This document shows, piece after piece, positions 7,380 through 15,431 of a stretch of DNA of 64,000 nt; position 1 is the first letter of the stretch, and each line of letters begins with the position of its first letter. The notes beneath the pieces were generated by a model. The model was given only the letters and a program-made list of their open reading frames with translations. It did not search any database and was not told where the DNA came from. Source of the stretch: Actinocorallia populi. Its GTDB lineage: Bacteria > Actinomycetota > Actinomycetes > Streptosporangiales > Streptosporangiaceae. A program made the position numbers and the translations under genes. The DNA is taken from NCBI RefSeq assembly GCF_002995495.1, contig NZ_PVZV01000006.1, positions 310,001 through 374,000 on the forward strand, given 5' to 3'.

Positions 7380-8476
7380 GCGAACTCGACCTGCTCTACA
7401 CCGACGTCGAGGACGACCTGCGCTCCTCCGTCCGCGCCCTGCTCGCCGACCGGTGCGAGGCGCCGGCGGTGACGGCGATGTACGACGGCGACCGTTCGAT
7501 CGTCGCGGGCCTGTGGAAGGCCCTCGCCGCGGACCTGGGCCTGGCCGGCCTGCTGGTCCCCGAGGAGCACGGCGGCGCGGGCGCCTCCGCCCGTGAGGCC
7601 GCCGTCGTCCTGGAGGAACTCGGCCGCTCCGCGGCCCCCGTTCCCTTCCTCACCAGCTCGGTGATCGCGACGACCCTCCTGCTGGAGACCGGCGGCACAC
7701 TGCTGTCCGGGCTCGCCGCGGGGGAGAGGACGGCCGCCCTCGCCGTCCCCCTGTCCGCAGGCCCGTACGACGCCCTGTCCACGACGGTGCGCGCGGATGC
7801 GGACGGACGCCTGACCGGCACGGTGACCAGCGTGGCCGGGGCCCTGGAGGCCGACGTCCTCCTCGTCCCGGTCCGCGTCGGCGAAGGCATCTCCGTCCAC
7901 GCCGTCCCCGCGTCCGAGGCGGCGGTGACCCCGGTCGTCTCCCTCGACATGACCCGCCAGCTCGCCGACCTGGCCTTCGACGGCGCACCCGGCGACCCGG
8001 TCCTGACCGACGCCGAGCCCGCCGTCCGCCGCGCCCTCCTGACCGGCGCCGCCCTCCTGGCGTCCGAGCAGGCGGGCCTCGCCCAGTGGTGCCTGCACGC
8101 CACCGTCTCCTACCTCAAGGAGCGCAAGCAGTTCGGCCGCGTCGTCGGCGGCTTCCAGGCCCTCAAGCACCGCCTGGCCGACCTCTTCACCGACGTCGAG
8201 TCCGCCGGCGCCGCGGCCCGCTACGCCGCCGCGGCCCTGGCCGCCGCAGACCCCGAGGCCGAACTCGCCGCCGCCGTCGCCCAGTCCTACTGCGGCGACC
8301 TCGCCGTCCGCGCCGCCGAGGAGGCCGTCCAGCTCCACGGCGGCATCGGCATGACCTGGGAGCACCCCGCCCACCTCTACCTCAAGCGCGCCAAGGCCGA
8401 CCAGATCGCCCTCGGCACCCCCGGCTCCCACCGCACCCGCCTCGCCGCCCTCGCCGACCTCCCCTTCGCCCCGTAG
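7376..8476 (+). CDS. Acyl-CoA dehydrogenase (small partner of the pair)
   Basis: A 366-residue protein beginning VSELDLLYTDVEDDLRSSVR. It keeps the C-terminal FAD/acyl-CoA region (YLKERKQFGRVVGGFQALKHRLADL and EEAVQLHGGIGMTWEHPAHLYLKRAK). The middle domain is diverged and lacks a recognisable SEPxxGSD motif, which suggests that it works as a heteromer with the dehydrogenase encoded just upstream. The start is GTG 7376, overlapping the previous stop by 4 bases. A strong terminator follows 4 bases after the stop and closes the MaoC-FadE-FadE unit. Confidence 0.83.
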   Translation: MSELDLLYTDVEDDLRSSVRALLADRCEAPAVTAMYDGDRSIVAGLWKALAADLGLAGLLVPEEHGGAGASAREAAVVLEELGRSAAPVPFLTSSVIATTLLLETGGTLLSGLAAGERTAALAVPLSAGPYDALSTTVRADADGRLTGTVTSVAGALEADVLLVPVRVGEGISVHAVPASEAAVTPVVSLDMTRQLADLAFDGAPGDPVLTDAEPAVRRALLTGAALLASEQAGLAQWCLHATVSYLKERKQFGRVVGGFQALKHRLADLFTDVESAGAAARYAAAALAAADPEAELAAAVAQSYCGDLAVRAAEEAVQLHGGIGMTWEHPAHLYLKRAKADQIALGTPGSHRTRLAALADLPFAP

Positions 8477-8480
8477 GTTC

Positions 8481-8519
8481 GGCCGCAGCCGTCCCCCAGG
8501 CTCGGGGGCGGCTGCGGCC
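8481..8519 (+). terminator. Intrinsic terminator of the maoC-fadE operon
   Basis: The 11-bp arm 8481-8491 pairs perfectly with 8509-8519, and CCCCC (8493-8497) pairs with GGGGG (8504-8508) inside it, with a single bulged base. It begins 4 bases after the stop codon at 8476. Confidence 0.8.
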
Positions 8520-8557
8520 GGGGGTTGTGGAGCCGCCCGGCGGGGTGTTAGAACGAT

Positions 8558-8579
8558 GAGTCATATAAAATATGCACTC
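8558..8579. promoter_or_regulatory. AT-rich operator/promoter ahead of the enoyl-CoA hydratase
   Basis: An imperfect inverted repeat, GAGT-CATAT...ATATG-CACTC, with an AAA centre stands out as an AT island in very GC-rich DNA. It lies 15 bases before the hydratase ATG. TATAAA inside it could serve as a -10 element, so a bound repressor would block initiation. Its cognate regulator is not obvious; the nearest regulators are the KstR2-like TetR upstream and the IclR at 12440. Confidence 0.5.
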
Positions 8580-8594
8580 TCGTGAGAGGCGCGC

Positions 8595-9377
8595 ATGGGC
8601 GATGAGCGGGTGCGGCTGGACGTGGACGGGCCGGTCGCGACGATCACCAATGACCATCCGGGCAGGCACAACGCGTTCGACGACGCGATGGACCTGGCGC
8701 TGTTCGAGATCCTCGGGGAGCTGAAGGCGCGGCGGGACGTGCGGGCGGTGATCTGGCGCGGGGAGGGCAGGTCGTTCTCCTCCGGGCGGGACGTCGGGTC
8801 CATCGGCGGGGGGCGGGCGGAGCTGACCCACCACGAGCTGATGAAGCGCGGGCACCGGGGGATCCAGCAGCTCTTCGAGCTCGAGGCGCCGGTGATCGTG
8901 GCCATGCAGGGGTGGTCGATCGGGGCCTCGTTCCAGCGGGCGCTGCTGTGCGACATCCGGGTGGCGGCCCAGGGGGCGCGGATGATGCTGCCCGAGGTGG
9001 GGCACGGGGTCATCCCCGACACCGGCGGGGTGGGGCGGCTGTTCCAGATGTGCGGGCACGGGGTGGCGGCCGACCTGGTGCTGACCGGGCGGCCGATGGA
9101 CGCCGACGAGGCGCTCGCGCACGGCGTGGTCTCTCGGGTGGTGCCCGCGGAGGAACTGGACGCCACCGTGCGGGAGATGGCCGAGAAGATCGCCGCCGCG
9201 CCGAAGGTGACGGTGAACATGGCGCGGCGCGTCCTGGCGGGGCTGGCCGAGCCGGAGATCCGCGCCTCGATGGCCGACGAGCTGATCGGCCAGACGTTCG
9301 TCAGCGACTCCCACGATCTGGCCGAGATGCGCAGGGCCAAGGCCGAGGACCGCGCGCCGAACTACACCGGGAGCTGA
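8595..9377 (+). CDS. Enoyl-CoA hydratase/isomerase (crotonase family)
   Basis: A 260-residue crotonase-fold protein. The oxyanion-hole regions are present: SFSSGRDVGSIGGG (about residues 59-72) and QGWSIGASFQRALLCDIRVAA (about 104-124). The acidic region LPEVGHGVIPDTGGVGRL (about 135-152) carries one likely catalytic Glu. It would hydrate or isomerise an enoyl-CoA. ATG 8595 has a GAGAGG site. It heads a second operon (hydratase, SDR, two acyl-CoA dehydrogenases) with its own AT-rich promoter. The following SDR gene starts 2 bases after the stop. Confidence 0.85.
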   Translation: MGDERVRLDVDGPVATITNDHPGRHNAFDDAMDLALFEILGELKARRDVRAVIWRGEGRSFSSGRDVGSIGGGRAELTHHELMKRGHRGIQQLFELEAPVIVAMQGWSIGASFQRALLCDIRVAAQGARMMLPEVGHGVIPDTGGVGRLFQMCGHGVAADLVLTGRPMDADEALAHGVVSRVVPAEELDATVREMAEKIAAAPKVTVNMARRVLAGLAEPEIRASMADELIGQTFVSDSHDLAEMRRAKAEDRAPNYTGS

Positions 9378-9379
9378 TC

Positions 9380-10264
9380 ATGACGGATGCCCAGCACGGC
9401 CTGCCCGAGCCGCCGCCCGCCGGAGCCCGCGCACTGCCCGAGGGGACCTTCGCGGGCGTGGCGGTCCTCGTCACCGGCGGAGGCACCGGCCTGGGCCGGG
9501 CGATCGCCGTCGAGTTCGCCCGCCTGGGCGCCGACCTCGTCATCGCCAGCCGCAAGAAGGAGCACCTGGAGCAGGGTGAGGAGGCCGTCGAAGAGACCGG
9601 AGCCCGCGTCCTGACCGTCGAGTGCGACATCCGCGACCCGGAGGGGATCGCCGCCGCCTTCGACGCCGCCGCCGAGGCGTTCGGGTTGCCCGGAGTGCTG
9701 GTCAACAACGCCGCCGCCAACTTCCCGGTGCCCGCCGAGGACATGTCGCCCAACGCCTGGCGGGCCGTCGTCGACATCACCCTCAACGGCACGTTCTTCT
9801 GCGCGCGGGAGTTCGCCCGCCGCCACATGGCCGCCGGAACACCCGGCTCGATCATCAACGTCGGCGCCTCCTACGCCTGGACGGGCGGGCCCGGCTTCGC
9901 CCACTCGGCCGCCGCCAAGGCCGGGGTGAAGAACATGGTGGAGACCCTCGCCGTCGAGTGGGGCCCCTACGGCATCCAGGTCAACGGGCTGGTGCCGGGC
10001 ATGTTCCCGCACGAGGACATGACCGCCGACATCAGGGGCAACCTCGACCGCACGAGCGAGAAGGACGCCTGCCAGCCCGCGATGCGCGTCGGCCGCCTGC
10101 GCGAGCTCGGCTGGGCGGCGACGTTCCTGGCCTCCCCGTACGCGCGGTTCGTCTCCGGCCACACCCTGGTCGTGGACGGGGCCAACTGGCAGCGGCGGAG
10201 CCTGACGAACCCGCCCGTCGTCACCGTCCGGGACCAGATGGGAAGGGGCACGTTCCAGCCGTGA
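9380..10264 (+). CDS. SDR oxidoreductase of the 2,4-dienoyl-CoA reductase type
   Basis: A 294-residue short-chain dehydrogenase. The cofactor motif is TGGGTGLGRAIA (about residues 32-43) and NNAAANFPVPAEDMS follows at about 111-125. The usual YxxxK is replaced by the arrangement seen in 2,4-dienoyl-CoA reductases: a Tyr in ASYAWTG followed further on by HSAAAKAGV with the Lys. The tail beyond LVVDGANWQRRS is also typical of that group. It would reduce a dienoyl-CoA with NADPH or act on a related CoA ester, so the pathway may process an unsaturated or cyclic acid. It sits tightly between the hydratase and the second dehydrogenase pair. Confidence 0.78.
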   Translation: MTDAQHGLPEPPPAGARALPEGTFAGVAVLVTGGGTGLGRAIAVEFARLGADLVIASRKKEHLEQGEEAVEETGARVLTVECDIRDPEGIAAAFDAAAEAFGLPGVLVNNAAANFPVPAEDMSPNAWRAVVDITLNGTFFCAREFARRHMAAGTPGSIINVGASYAWTGGPGFAHSAAAKAGVKNMVETLAVEWGPYGIQVNGLVPGMFPHEDMTADIRGNLDRTSEKDACQPAMRVGRLRELGWAATFLASPYARFVSGHTLVVDGANWQRRSLTNPPVVTVRDQMGRGTFQP

Positions 10265-10282
10265 CGCTCTGCGAGGCCTTCG

Positions 10283-11263
10283 ATGGACGCACGTCTCACC
10301 GATGAGCAGCGGCTGCTGCAGCAGGTGGCCGGGGAGATCGCGGCCGACGCGTCCGCGGGCTGGACGGCTCTGGCCGGGGCCGGGTTCGTGGGCCTGCACG
10401 TCCAGGCCGGGCCCGGCGGCGCCGTGGCGGCGGCGCTCGTCGCCGAGCGGTTCGCCGCGGCACTGACCCCGATGCCTTACGTGGGCGCCGGGGTCTGGAC
10501 ACCGGCGCTCCTGGCCGCGGCCGGAGCCGGCGAAGCACAGGCGGCCGTGGAAGAAGGGAGGCTGCGGTTCGCACCGGTGCTGCGCCCCGACCTGTCGGCT
10601 CCGGCCCGCGACGGAGAAGAGGGCGTCGCCTTCGACGCCGAGGGAGCCGACGCCGGTCTCGTCATCGCCTCCGACGGCCGCCTGCGCGCCGTGGCTCTCG
10701 GCGAGCCCGCGAGGGGAGCCGACCTCACCCGGACGCTGCGCCGTGTCCCGGCCGACGCCCCGGAGCAGAGGTTCCCTCTCGGCCGACCGCTCACCGCCCG
10801 AGACCGTATTCGCACCGAAGCCGTCGTCCTCGCCGTCCTGGCGGCCGACCTCCTGGGCACCGCGCAACGAGCCCTGGACGACGCCGTCGCCCACATCCGG
10901 GAACGCAGGCAGTTCGGTGTCCCCGTCGGCTCGTTCCAGGCCGTCCAGCACCTGGCGTCACACGCCGCCGTCCTCGTCGAAGGCGCCCGCAGCGCGATGC
11001 GGCACGCCGCCTGGGCCGCGACCGAACTGCCCGAGGACGAGGCGCTCCTGGCCGCCCGCCAGGCCAAAGCCGCCTGCTCGACGGCCGCCAGGGACGTCGC
11101 CGAGACCGCCGTCCAGCTGTTCGGCGGCATCGCCCTGACCTGGGAGCACCCCACCCACCTCCGCCTGCGCCGCATTCTGCTGTCGAGAGCGGTCCTGGGC
11201 GACGAGTCGGCGCAGTACCGCGCCATCGCCGACCGCAGGCTGGCCCCGGCGGGAGGGGACTGA
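10283..11263 (+). CDS. Acyl-CoA dehydrogenase-like small subunit
   Basis: A 326-residue protein, shorter than the usual 380-400. The N-terminal domain is compact and the C-terminal region is conserved (HIRERRQFGVPVGSFQAVQHLASHAA and AETAVQLFGGIALTWEHPTHLRLRR). It lacks a clear SEPxxGSD middle signature, like the small partner of the upstream pair. Its TGA overlaps the next ATG as TGATG, so a heterodimer with that protein is likely. ATG 10283 has GCGAGG about 7 bases upstream. Confidence 0.78.
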   Translation: MDARLTDEQRLLQQVAGEIAADASAGWTALAGAGFVGLHVQAGPGGAVAAALVAERFAAALTPMPYVGAGVWTPALLAAAGAGEAQAAVEEGRLRFAPVLRPDLSAPARDGEEGVAFDAEGADAGLVIASDGRLRAVALGEPARGADLTRTLRRVPADAPEQRFPLGRPLTARDRIRTEAVVLAVLAADLLGTAQRALDDAVAHIRERRQFGVPVGSFQAVQHLASHAAVLVEGARSAMRHAAWAATELPEDEALLAARQAKAACSTAARDVAETAVQLFGGIALTWEHPTHLRLRRILLSRAVLGDESAQYRAIADRRLAPAGGD

Positions 11264-12399
11264 TGGACTTCCAGGACACCCCCGAAGAAGCCGCCTTCCG
11301 CAAAGAGCTGCAGGAATGGATCGCCGCCCACGCTCCGACCGCGCTGCCCGCCGACCCCGACGAGCGGGCCGCGTCCCTCCACGGCTGGCACCAGGCCCTC
11401 GCCTCAGCCGGATACGTGGGCCTGACCTTCCCCGCCGAGTACGGCGGACGCGGCCTGCCGCCCACCTACGAGGCGGTCCTCAACGACGAGCTGGGAGCAG
11501 GCGGCCACCCGCCGCCCCCGGCCATCGGCCACATCACCAACGCCGTCCGGATCTTCGGCACCGCCGAGCAGAAGAACCGCCACCTGCCGGTGATGCTGGC
11601 CTGCACCGAACGCTGGTGCCAGGGCTTCAGCGAACCCGAGGCGGGCAGCGACCTGGCCGCCGTCCGCACCTGCGCCGCCCGCGAAGGCGACTCCTACACC
11701 GTCGACGGCCACAAGATCTGGACCAGCGAGGCCCTGTGGTCCCACTGGTGCCTGCTGCTGTGCCGCACCGAACCCGACAGGCCCGCCCACCGCGGCCTGT
11801 CCATGCTGCTCGTGCCCCTCGACACCCCCGGTGTCGAATGCCGCCCCATCGTCACGGCCTCCGGCACCCGCGAGTTCGCCGAGGTCTTCTTCGACGGCGC
11901 CCGCGTCCCCGCCACCCACCTGCTGGGGGAGCCCGGCCAGGGCTGGGAGATCGCCATGCGGCTGCTCGGCTACGAACGCGGCCCCGCCGACATCGGCTGG
12001 ATCGCGCGCCTGGCCCGCATGCTCACCCTCCTGGAGAACGACATCCGCAGCGGCGCCGTCGAGGCGGGCCCGAGCGCCCGCGAGGCCGTGGCCCGCGCCT
12101 GGGTCTCCCTGCGCACCCTGCAACTGCACGTCCTGCGCACGCTCTCCGCCCGCCTCGACGGCTCCCTGCCCGGCCCCGAGGGCTCCATCGACAAACTCCT
12201 GCTCACCGAGACCGACCAGCTCCTCAACCACGTGATCATGGACGTCCGCGGCGCCGCGCCCCTCGTCGAGGAGGACGCCGCCCTCGACGCCTACTTCTGG
12301 TCCCGCGCCCAGTCCGTCTTCGGCGGAACCCGGCAGATCCAGCACGACATCGTCGCCCGCCGCGTCCTCGGCCTCCCCGACGGCCGCACCCCCCGCTGA
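11263..12399 (+). CDS. Acyl-CoA dehydrogenase (large partner of the second pair)
   Basis: A 378-residue flavoenzyme. The FAD/substrate motif QGFSEPEAGSDLAAVRT (about residues 121-137) and the DGHKIWTSEALWSHW segment are clear. Near the C-terminus the usual GGTSEI is GGTRQIQHDIVARRVLG, so the conserved Glu of that loop is Gln here. It overlaps the small-subunit gene by one base. This is the last structural gene of the operon; an IclR gene follows 40 bases later. The substrate is not determinable, but two paired dehydrogenases suggest successive cycles on a non-standard acyl-CoA. Confidence 0.82.
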   Translation: MDFQDTPEEAAFRKELQEWIAAHAPTALPADPDERAASLHGWHQALASAGYVGLTFPAEYGGRGLPPTYEAVLNDELGAGGHPPPPAIGHITNAVRIFGTAEQKNRHLPVMLACTERWCQGFSEPEAGSDLAAVRTCAAREGDSYTVDGHKIWTSEALWSHWCLLLCRTEPDRPAHRGLSMLLVPLDTPGVECRPIVTASGTREFAEVFFDGARVPATHLLGEPGQGWEIAMRLLGYERGPADIGWIARLARMLTLLENDIRSGAVEAGPSAREAVARAWVSLRTLQLHVLRTLSARLDGSLPGPEGSIDKLLLTETDQLLNHVIMDVRGAAPLVEEDAALDAYFWSRAQSVFGGTRQIQHDIVARRVLGLPDGRTPR

Positions 12400-12439
12400 G
12401 CGTCTGCGAGGATCGGAACCCGGAGGACGAGGGGGAACG

Positions 12440-13189
12440 ATGAGCGACGAGCCGCGGACGGCCGCCTCCCGGCTGCTGGACGTCCTCGGGGCGTTCGGCG
12501 TCGAGCGGCCGGAGCTCTCCCTGACCGAGATCGGCCGCCGGGCGCGGCTGACCCTGCCGACGGCCCACCGCCTGACGGCCGAGCTGGTCCGGTGGGGTGC
12601 GCTGGAACGCGGGGAGGACGGCCGCTACCGGGTGGGACTGCGCCTGTGGGAGGTCGCGGCGGCCTACCCGCACGGGATGGACCTGCGGCCCGCCGCGATG
12701 CCGTTCCTGGAGGACCTCTACGAGGCGACGCACGAGAACGTGCAGATGGCCGTCCGCGACGGGCACGAGACCGTCTACACCGAGTGGATCGCCGGACGCT
12801 CCGCCGTGGGGGTGCGCACCAGGGTGGGCGCGCGCTGGCCCCTGCACGCCACGGGAGTCGGCCTGGCGCTCCTCGCGCACGCCCCGGCCGAGGTGCAGGA
12901 GGACTACCTTGACGGCCCCCTGACCGCCTTCACCCCGCACACCATCACCGACCCGGGGACGTTGCGCCGCGTCCTGGCGGAGGTGAGGCGCACCGGGTGC
13001 GCCGTCAGCGACCGGCAGATCACCACCGACGCGCTCTCGGTGGCGGCCCCCGTCCGGGACGCGTCCGGCCAGGTGACCGCGGCGGTCTCGGTCGTCGTGA
13101 CCGCCGGGACCGTGCCCGTGGCCGCCCTGATCCCGGCCGTCCGGCTGGCCGCCCTCGGCATCACCCGAAGGCTCTCCAGGACGGGATGA
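12440..13189 (+). CDS. IclR family transcriptional regulator
   Basis: A 249-residue regulator. The winged HTH is at about residues 8-68 (LSLTEIGRRARLTLPTAHRLTAELVRWGALE). The IclR effector domain follows (MPFLEDLYEATHENVQMAVRDGHETVYTEWIAG through the ALSVAAPVRDASGQVTAAVSVV strand). It lies between the acyl-CoA operon and the vanAB-like operon on the same strand. A palindrome of IclR size sits between it and vanA, so it may control aromatic demethylation; control of the upstream lipid genes is the alternative. Confidence 0.82.
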   Translation: MSDEPRTAASRLLDVLGAFGVERPELSLTEIGRRARLTLPTAHRLTAELVRWGALERGEDGRYRVGLRLWEVAAAYPHGMDLRPAAMPFLEDLYEATHENVQMAVRDGHETVYTEWIAGRSAVGVRTRVGARWPLHATGVGLALLAHAPAEVQEDYLDGPLTAFTPHTITDPGTLRRVLAEVRRTGCAVSDRQITTDALSVAAPVRDASGQVTAAVSVVVTAGTVPVAALIPAVRLAALGITRRLSRTG

Positions 13190-13207
13190 GCAGGGGCGGA
13201 GGACCCG

Positions 13208-13228
13208 GACTTCCGCCTGACGGAAGTC
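13208..13228. promoter_or_regulatory. Perfect inverted repeat upstream of the vanA-like gene
   Basis: GACTTCCG-CCTGA-CGGAAGTC has 8-bp perfect arms and a 5-base spacer. It starts 18 bases after the IclR stop and ends 66 bases before the vanA-like ATG. The TTCCG/CGGAA core in 15 bp suits an IclR-family operator. It could also act as a weak terminator for the IclR gene. Confidence 0.45.
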
Positions 13229-13294
13229 GCGTTGTGGCCCCGCTCACGCCTTCAGCACCCTGGTGCCGACATCCGAACGGCGTCAGGAGAGAGA

Positions 13295-14299
13295 ATGACC
13301 CCCTTCGCACGCGACCAGTGGTACGTCATCGCCTACGCGCACGAGGTCGGCCGGGACCTGCTGGCCCGCACCGTCCTCGGCGAGCCGATCGTGCTCTACC
13401 GCACCGAGGACGGCAGGGCGGTGGCGCTGGCCGACCGGTGCGTCCACCGCCGCTACCCCCTGTCGGAGAGCGAGCTCGTCGGCGACACCGTCGTGTGCGG
13501 CTACCACGGCTTCACCTACGACACCAAGGGCGCCTGCGTCGCGGTCCCCGGACAGACCCGCATCCCGCGCACCGCGCGCGTCGCCTCCTACCCGCTGGTG
13601 GAGTCCGACAGCCTCGTCTGGGTGTGGATCGGAGACCCGGAACGCGCCGACGAGACGGCCGTCCCCCGCGCCGAGCACCTGGCCGCGCCCGGCTGGGTGA
13701 CGGTCAAGGGCATGGAGCCGATCTCGTGCGACTACGGCCTGCTGGTGGACAACCTCATGGACCTCTCCCACGAGACCTACCTGCACGGCGGGTACATCGG
13801 CACCCCCGAGGTGGCCGAGACGCCGATCACCACCGAGGTGGACGACGAGGCGGGCGTGGTGCGGGTCTCCCGGCACATGGAGGACGCCGAGTGCCCGCCC
13901 TTCTACGCCCGCTCCACCGGCATCGAGGGCCGCATCCGCCGCCACCAGGACATCGAGTACTTCGCCCCCTGCCTGTACCTGCTGCACAGCAAGATCAGCC
14001 CGACCGGGCAGGACGAGCCGGTCTTCCGCACCGAGATCACCTACGCGATCACCCCGTCCGCTCCCGGGAAGGTCTACGACTTCTGGGCGGTCTCCCGGAA
14101 CTTCGCCACCGAGGACGAGGAGGTCACCGAGTTCCTGGCGGAGTTCAACCACACCGTGGTCATGCAGGACGTCACCGCCCTGAACCTCCTCCAGCGCGCC
14201 CTGGACGCCGAACCGGCCGACTACCAGGAGCTGAGCATCAACATCGACGCCGGCGGCCTGGCGGCCCGCCGCCTCCTCGCGAAGCTGGCGGCGCGGTGA
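13295..14299 (+). CDS. vanA: Rieske non-haem iron oxygenase, VanA-like O-demethylase
   Basis: A 334-residue oxygenase. The Rieske [2Fe-2S] motif is CVH...(x16)...CGYHG at about residues 48-70. The mononuclear iron site lies in CDYGLLVDNLMDLSHETYLH (about 145-164), matching the DxxxDxxH pattern. The C-terminal NIDAGGLAARRLL closely matches VanA of vanillate demethylase. VanA removes the methyl group of vanillate as formaldehyde, yielding protocatechuate, which the pca genes in this window would consume. ATG 13295 has an AGGAGAG site. The true substrate could be another methoxy- or methyl-aromatic acid. The stop overlaps a tiny downstream gene as GTGA. Confidence 0.78.
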   Translation: MTPFARDQWYVIAYAHEVGRDLLARTVLGEPIVLYRTEDGRAVALADRCVHRRYPLSESELVGDTVVCGYHGFTYDTKGACVAVPGQTRIPRTARVASYPLVESDSLVWVWIGDPERADETAVPRAEHLAAPGWVTVKGMEPISCDYGLLVDNLMDLSHETYLHGGYIGTPEVAETPITTEVDDEAGVVRVSRHMEDAECPPFYARSTGIEGRIRRHQDIEYFAPCLYLLHSKISPTGQDEPVFRTEITYAITPSAPGKVYDFWAVSRNFATEDEEVTEFLAEFNHTVVMQDVTALNLLQRALDAEPADYQELSINIDAGGLAARRLLAKLAAR

Positions 14300-14463
14300 G
14301 CACGTCCCGAAGGACCGTCCGGATCGAGTGGATCCCCGGCGGCGACCGGTTGAACGGGACCTGCCATTGCGGTGCCCGGTTCGTCGGAGAGGAGCCGGAG
14401 GAGATGTGGAACCGGCTGTGGGCCCACGAGGCGGAGCACCCCAGGCCGAAGGAGGGCATGTGA
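14296..14463 (+). CDS. 55-residue CxC/HxxxH mini-protein inside the vanAB-like operon
   Basis: This short gene starts at GTG 14296, overlapping the stop of the vanA-like gene (GTGA). It ends at TGA 14463, overlapping the GTG of the vanB-like gene, so it is coupled at both ends. The 55-residue product has Cys23-His24-Cys25 in GTCHCGARF and His44/His48 in WAHEAEH, a possible metal site (CxC...HxxxH). The N-terminus is basic (STSRRTVRIEWIPGG) and the WNRLWAHEAEH stretch should be helical. Codon use matches its neighbours. I do not recognise a named family. A small zinc-finger-like accessory or assembly factor for the oxygenase is one inference. Confidence 0.72.
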   Translation: MSTSRRTVRIEWIPGGDRLNGTCHCGARFVGEEPEEMWNRLWAHEAEHPRPKEGM

Positions 14464-15413
14464 GCGTGGAAGAGATCGAGGTCGTCGTCGCGGACCGCCG
14501 TGCCGAGGCCGATGCCGTGGTGTCGCTGACCCTGCACCGGGCCGGCGGGGGAGAACTCCCGCCGTGGACTCCCGGAGCGCACGTCGAACTGCTCCTCGGC
14601 GACGACGTCGTCCGGCAGTACTCGCTGTGCGGCGACCCGGCGGACGGGAAGTCGTGGCGCATCGCGGTACTGCGCGAGCCCGGCGGACGCGGCGGCTCGG
14701 ACCGCGTCCACACCGCCCTCACCCCGGGTACGGAGCTGCGGGTGCGCGGCCCGCGCAACCACTTCGGCCTGGTGCCGGCGAAGCGCTACCTCTTCGTCGC
14801 GGGAGGCATCGGCATCACGCCGCTGCTGCCCATGATCCGCCAGGCGGCGGCCGAGGGGGCCGAATGGCGGCTGCTCTACGGGGGCCGCACCCGCTCGTCC
14901 ATGGCGCTCGTCGAGGAGGTGCGGGCTCTGGCCGCCCACGACGGGCAGGTCTCGGTCCGTCCGCAGGACGAGAACGGCCTGCTGGACCTGCCCGCCTTCC
15001 TCGGCGACCCCGAACCCGGCACCCTCGTCTACTGCTGCGGTCCCGAGGGCCTGCTGGCCGCCGCGGAGGGCGCCTGCGCCGACTGGCCTCCCGGCACCCT
15101 GCACACCGAGAGCTTCGCCCCCGTCGCCGCCTCCCGGGAGGGGGACACCGGCTTCGAGGTGGAACTCCGCGCATCCGGCCTGACCCTCCGGGTGCCTTCG
15201 GACCGCAGCGTGCTCGACACCGTCGTGGAGGCGGGCGTCCAGGTGCTCTACTCCTGCACCGAGGGCACCTGCGGCACCTGCGAGACCGACATCCTCGAGG
15301 GAGAGGCAGACCACCGGGACTCCGTCCTCACCCAGGCCGAGCAGGAGGCGGGGCAGAGCATGATGATCTGCGTCTCCCGCTGCCGGGGCCCCCGCCTCGT
15401 CCTCGACCTCTGA
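14460..15413 (+). CDS. vanB: VanB-like oxygenase reductase (FMN/NAD/2Fe-2S)
   Basis: A 317-residue phthalate-dioxygenase-reductase-type protein. The flavin domain contains RQYSLCGDP (about residues 58-66) and the NAD domain has FVAGGIGITPLLPM followed by YCCGPEGLL. The C-terminal plant-type ferredoxin carries cysteines in YSCTEGTCGTCETD plus a late Cys in MICVSRC. It would pass electrons from NAD(P)H through flavin and the 2Fe-2S cluster to the VanA-like oxygenase. GTG 14460 follows GGAGGGCAT and overlaps the mini-protein stop by 4 bases. Confidence 0.8.
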   Translation: MSVEEIEVVVADRRAEADAVVSLTLHRAGGGELPPWTPGAHVELLLGDDVVRQYSLCGDPADGKSWRIAVLREPGGRGGSDRVHTALTPGTELRVRGPRNHFGLVPAKRYLFVAGGIGITPLLPMIRQAAAEGAEWRLLYGGRTRSSMALVEEVRALAAHDGQVSVRPQDENGLLDLPAFLGDPEPGTLVYCCGPEGLLAAAEGACADWPPGTLHTESFAPVAASREGDTGFEVELRASGLTLRVPSDRSVLDTVVEAGVQVLYSCTEGTCGTCETDILEGEADHRDSVLTQAEQEAGQSMMICVSRCRGPRLVLDL

Positions 15414-15431
15414 CCGGCCGCGTCGGCGCGG

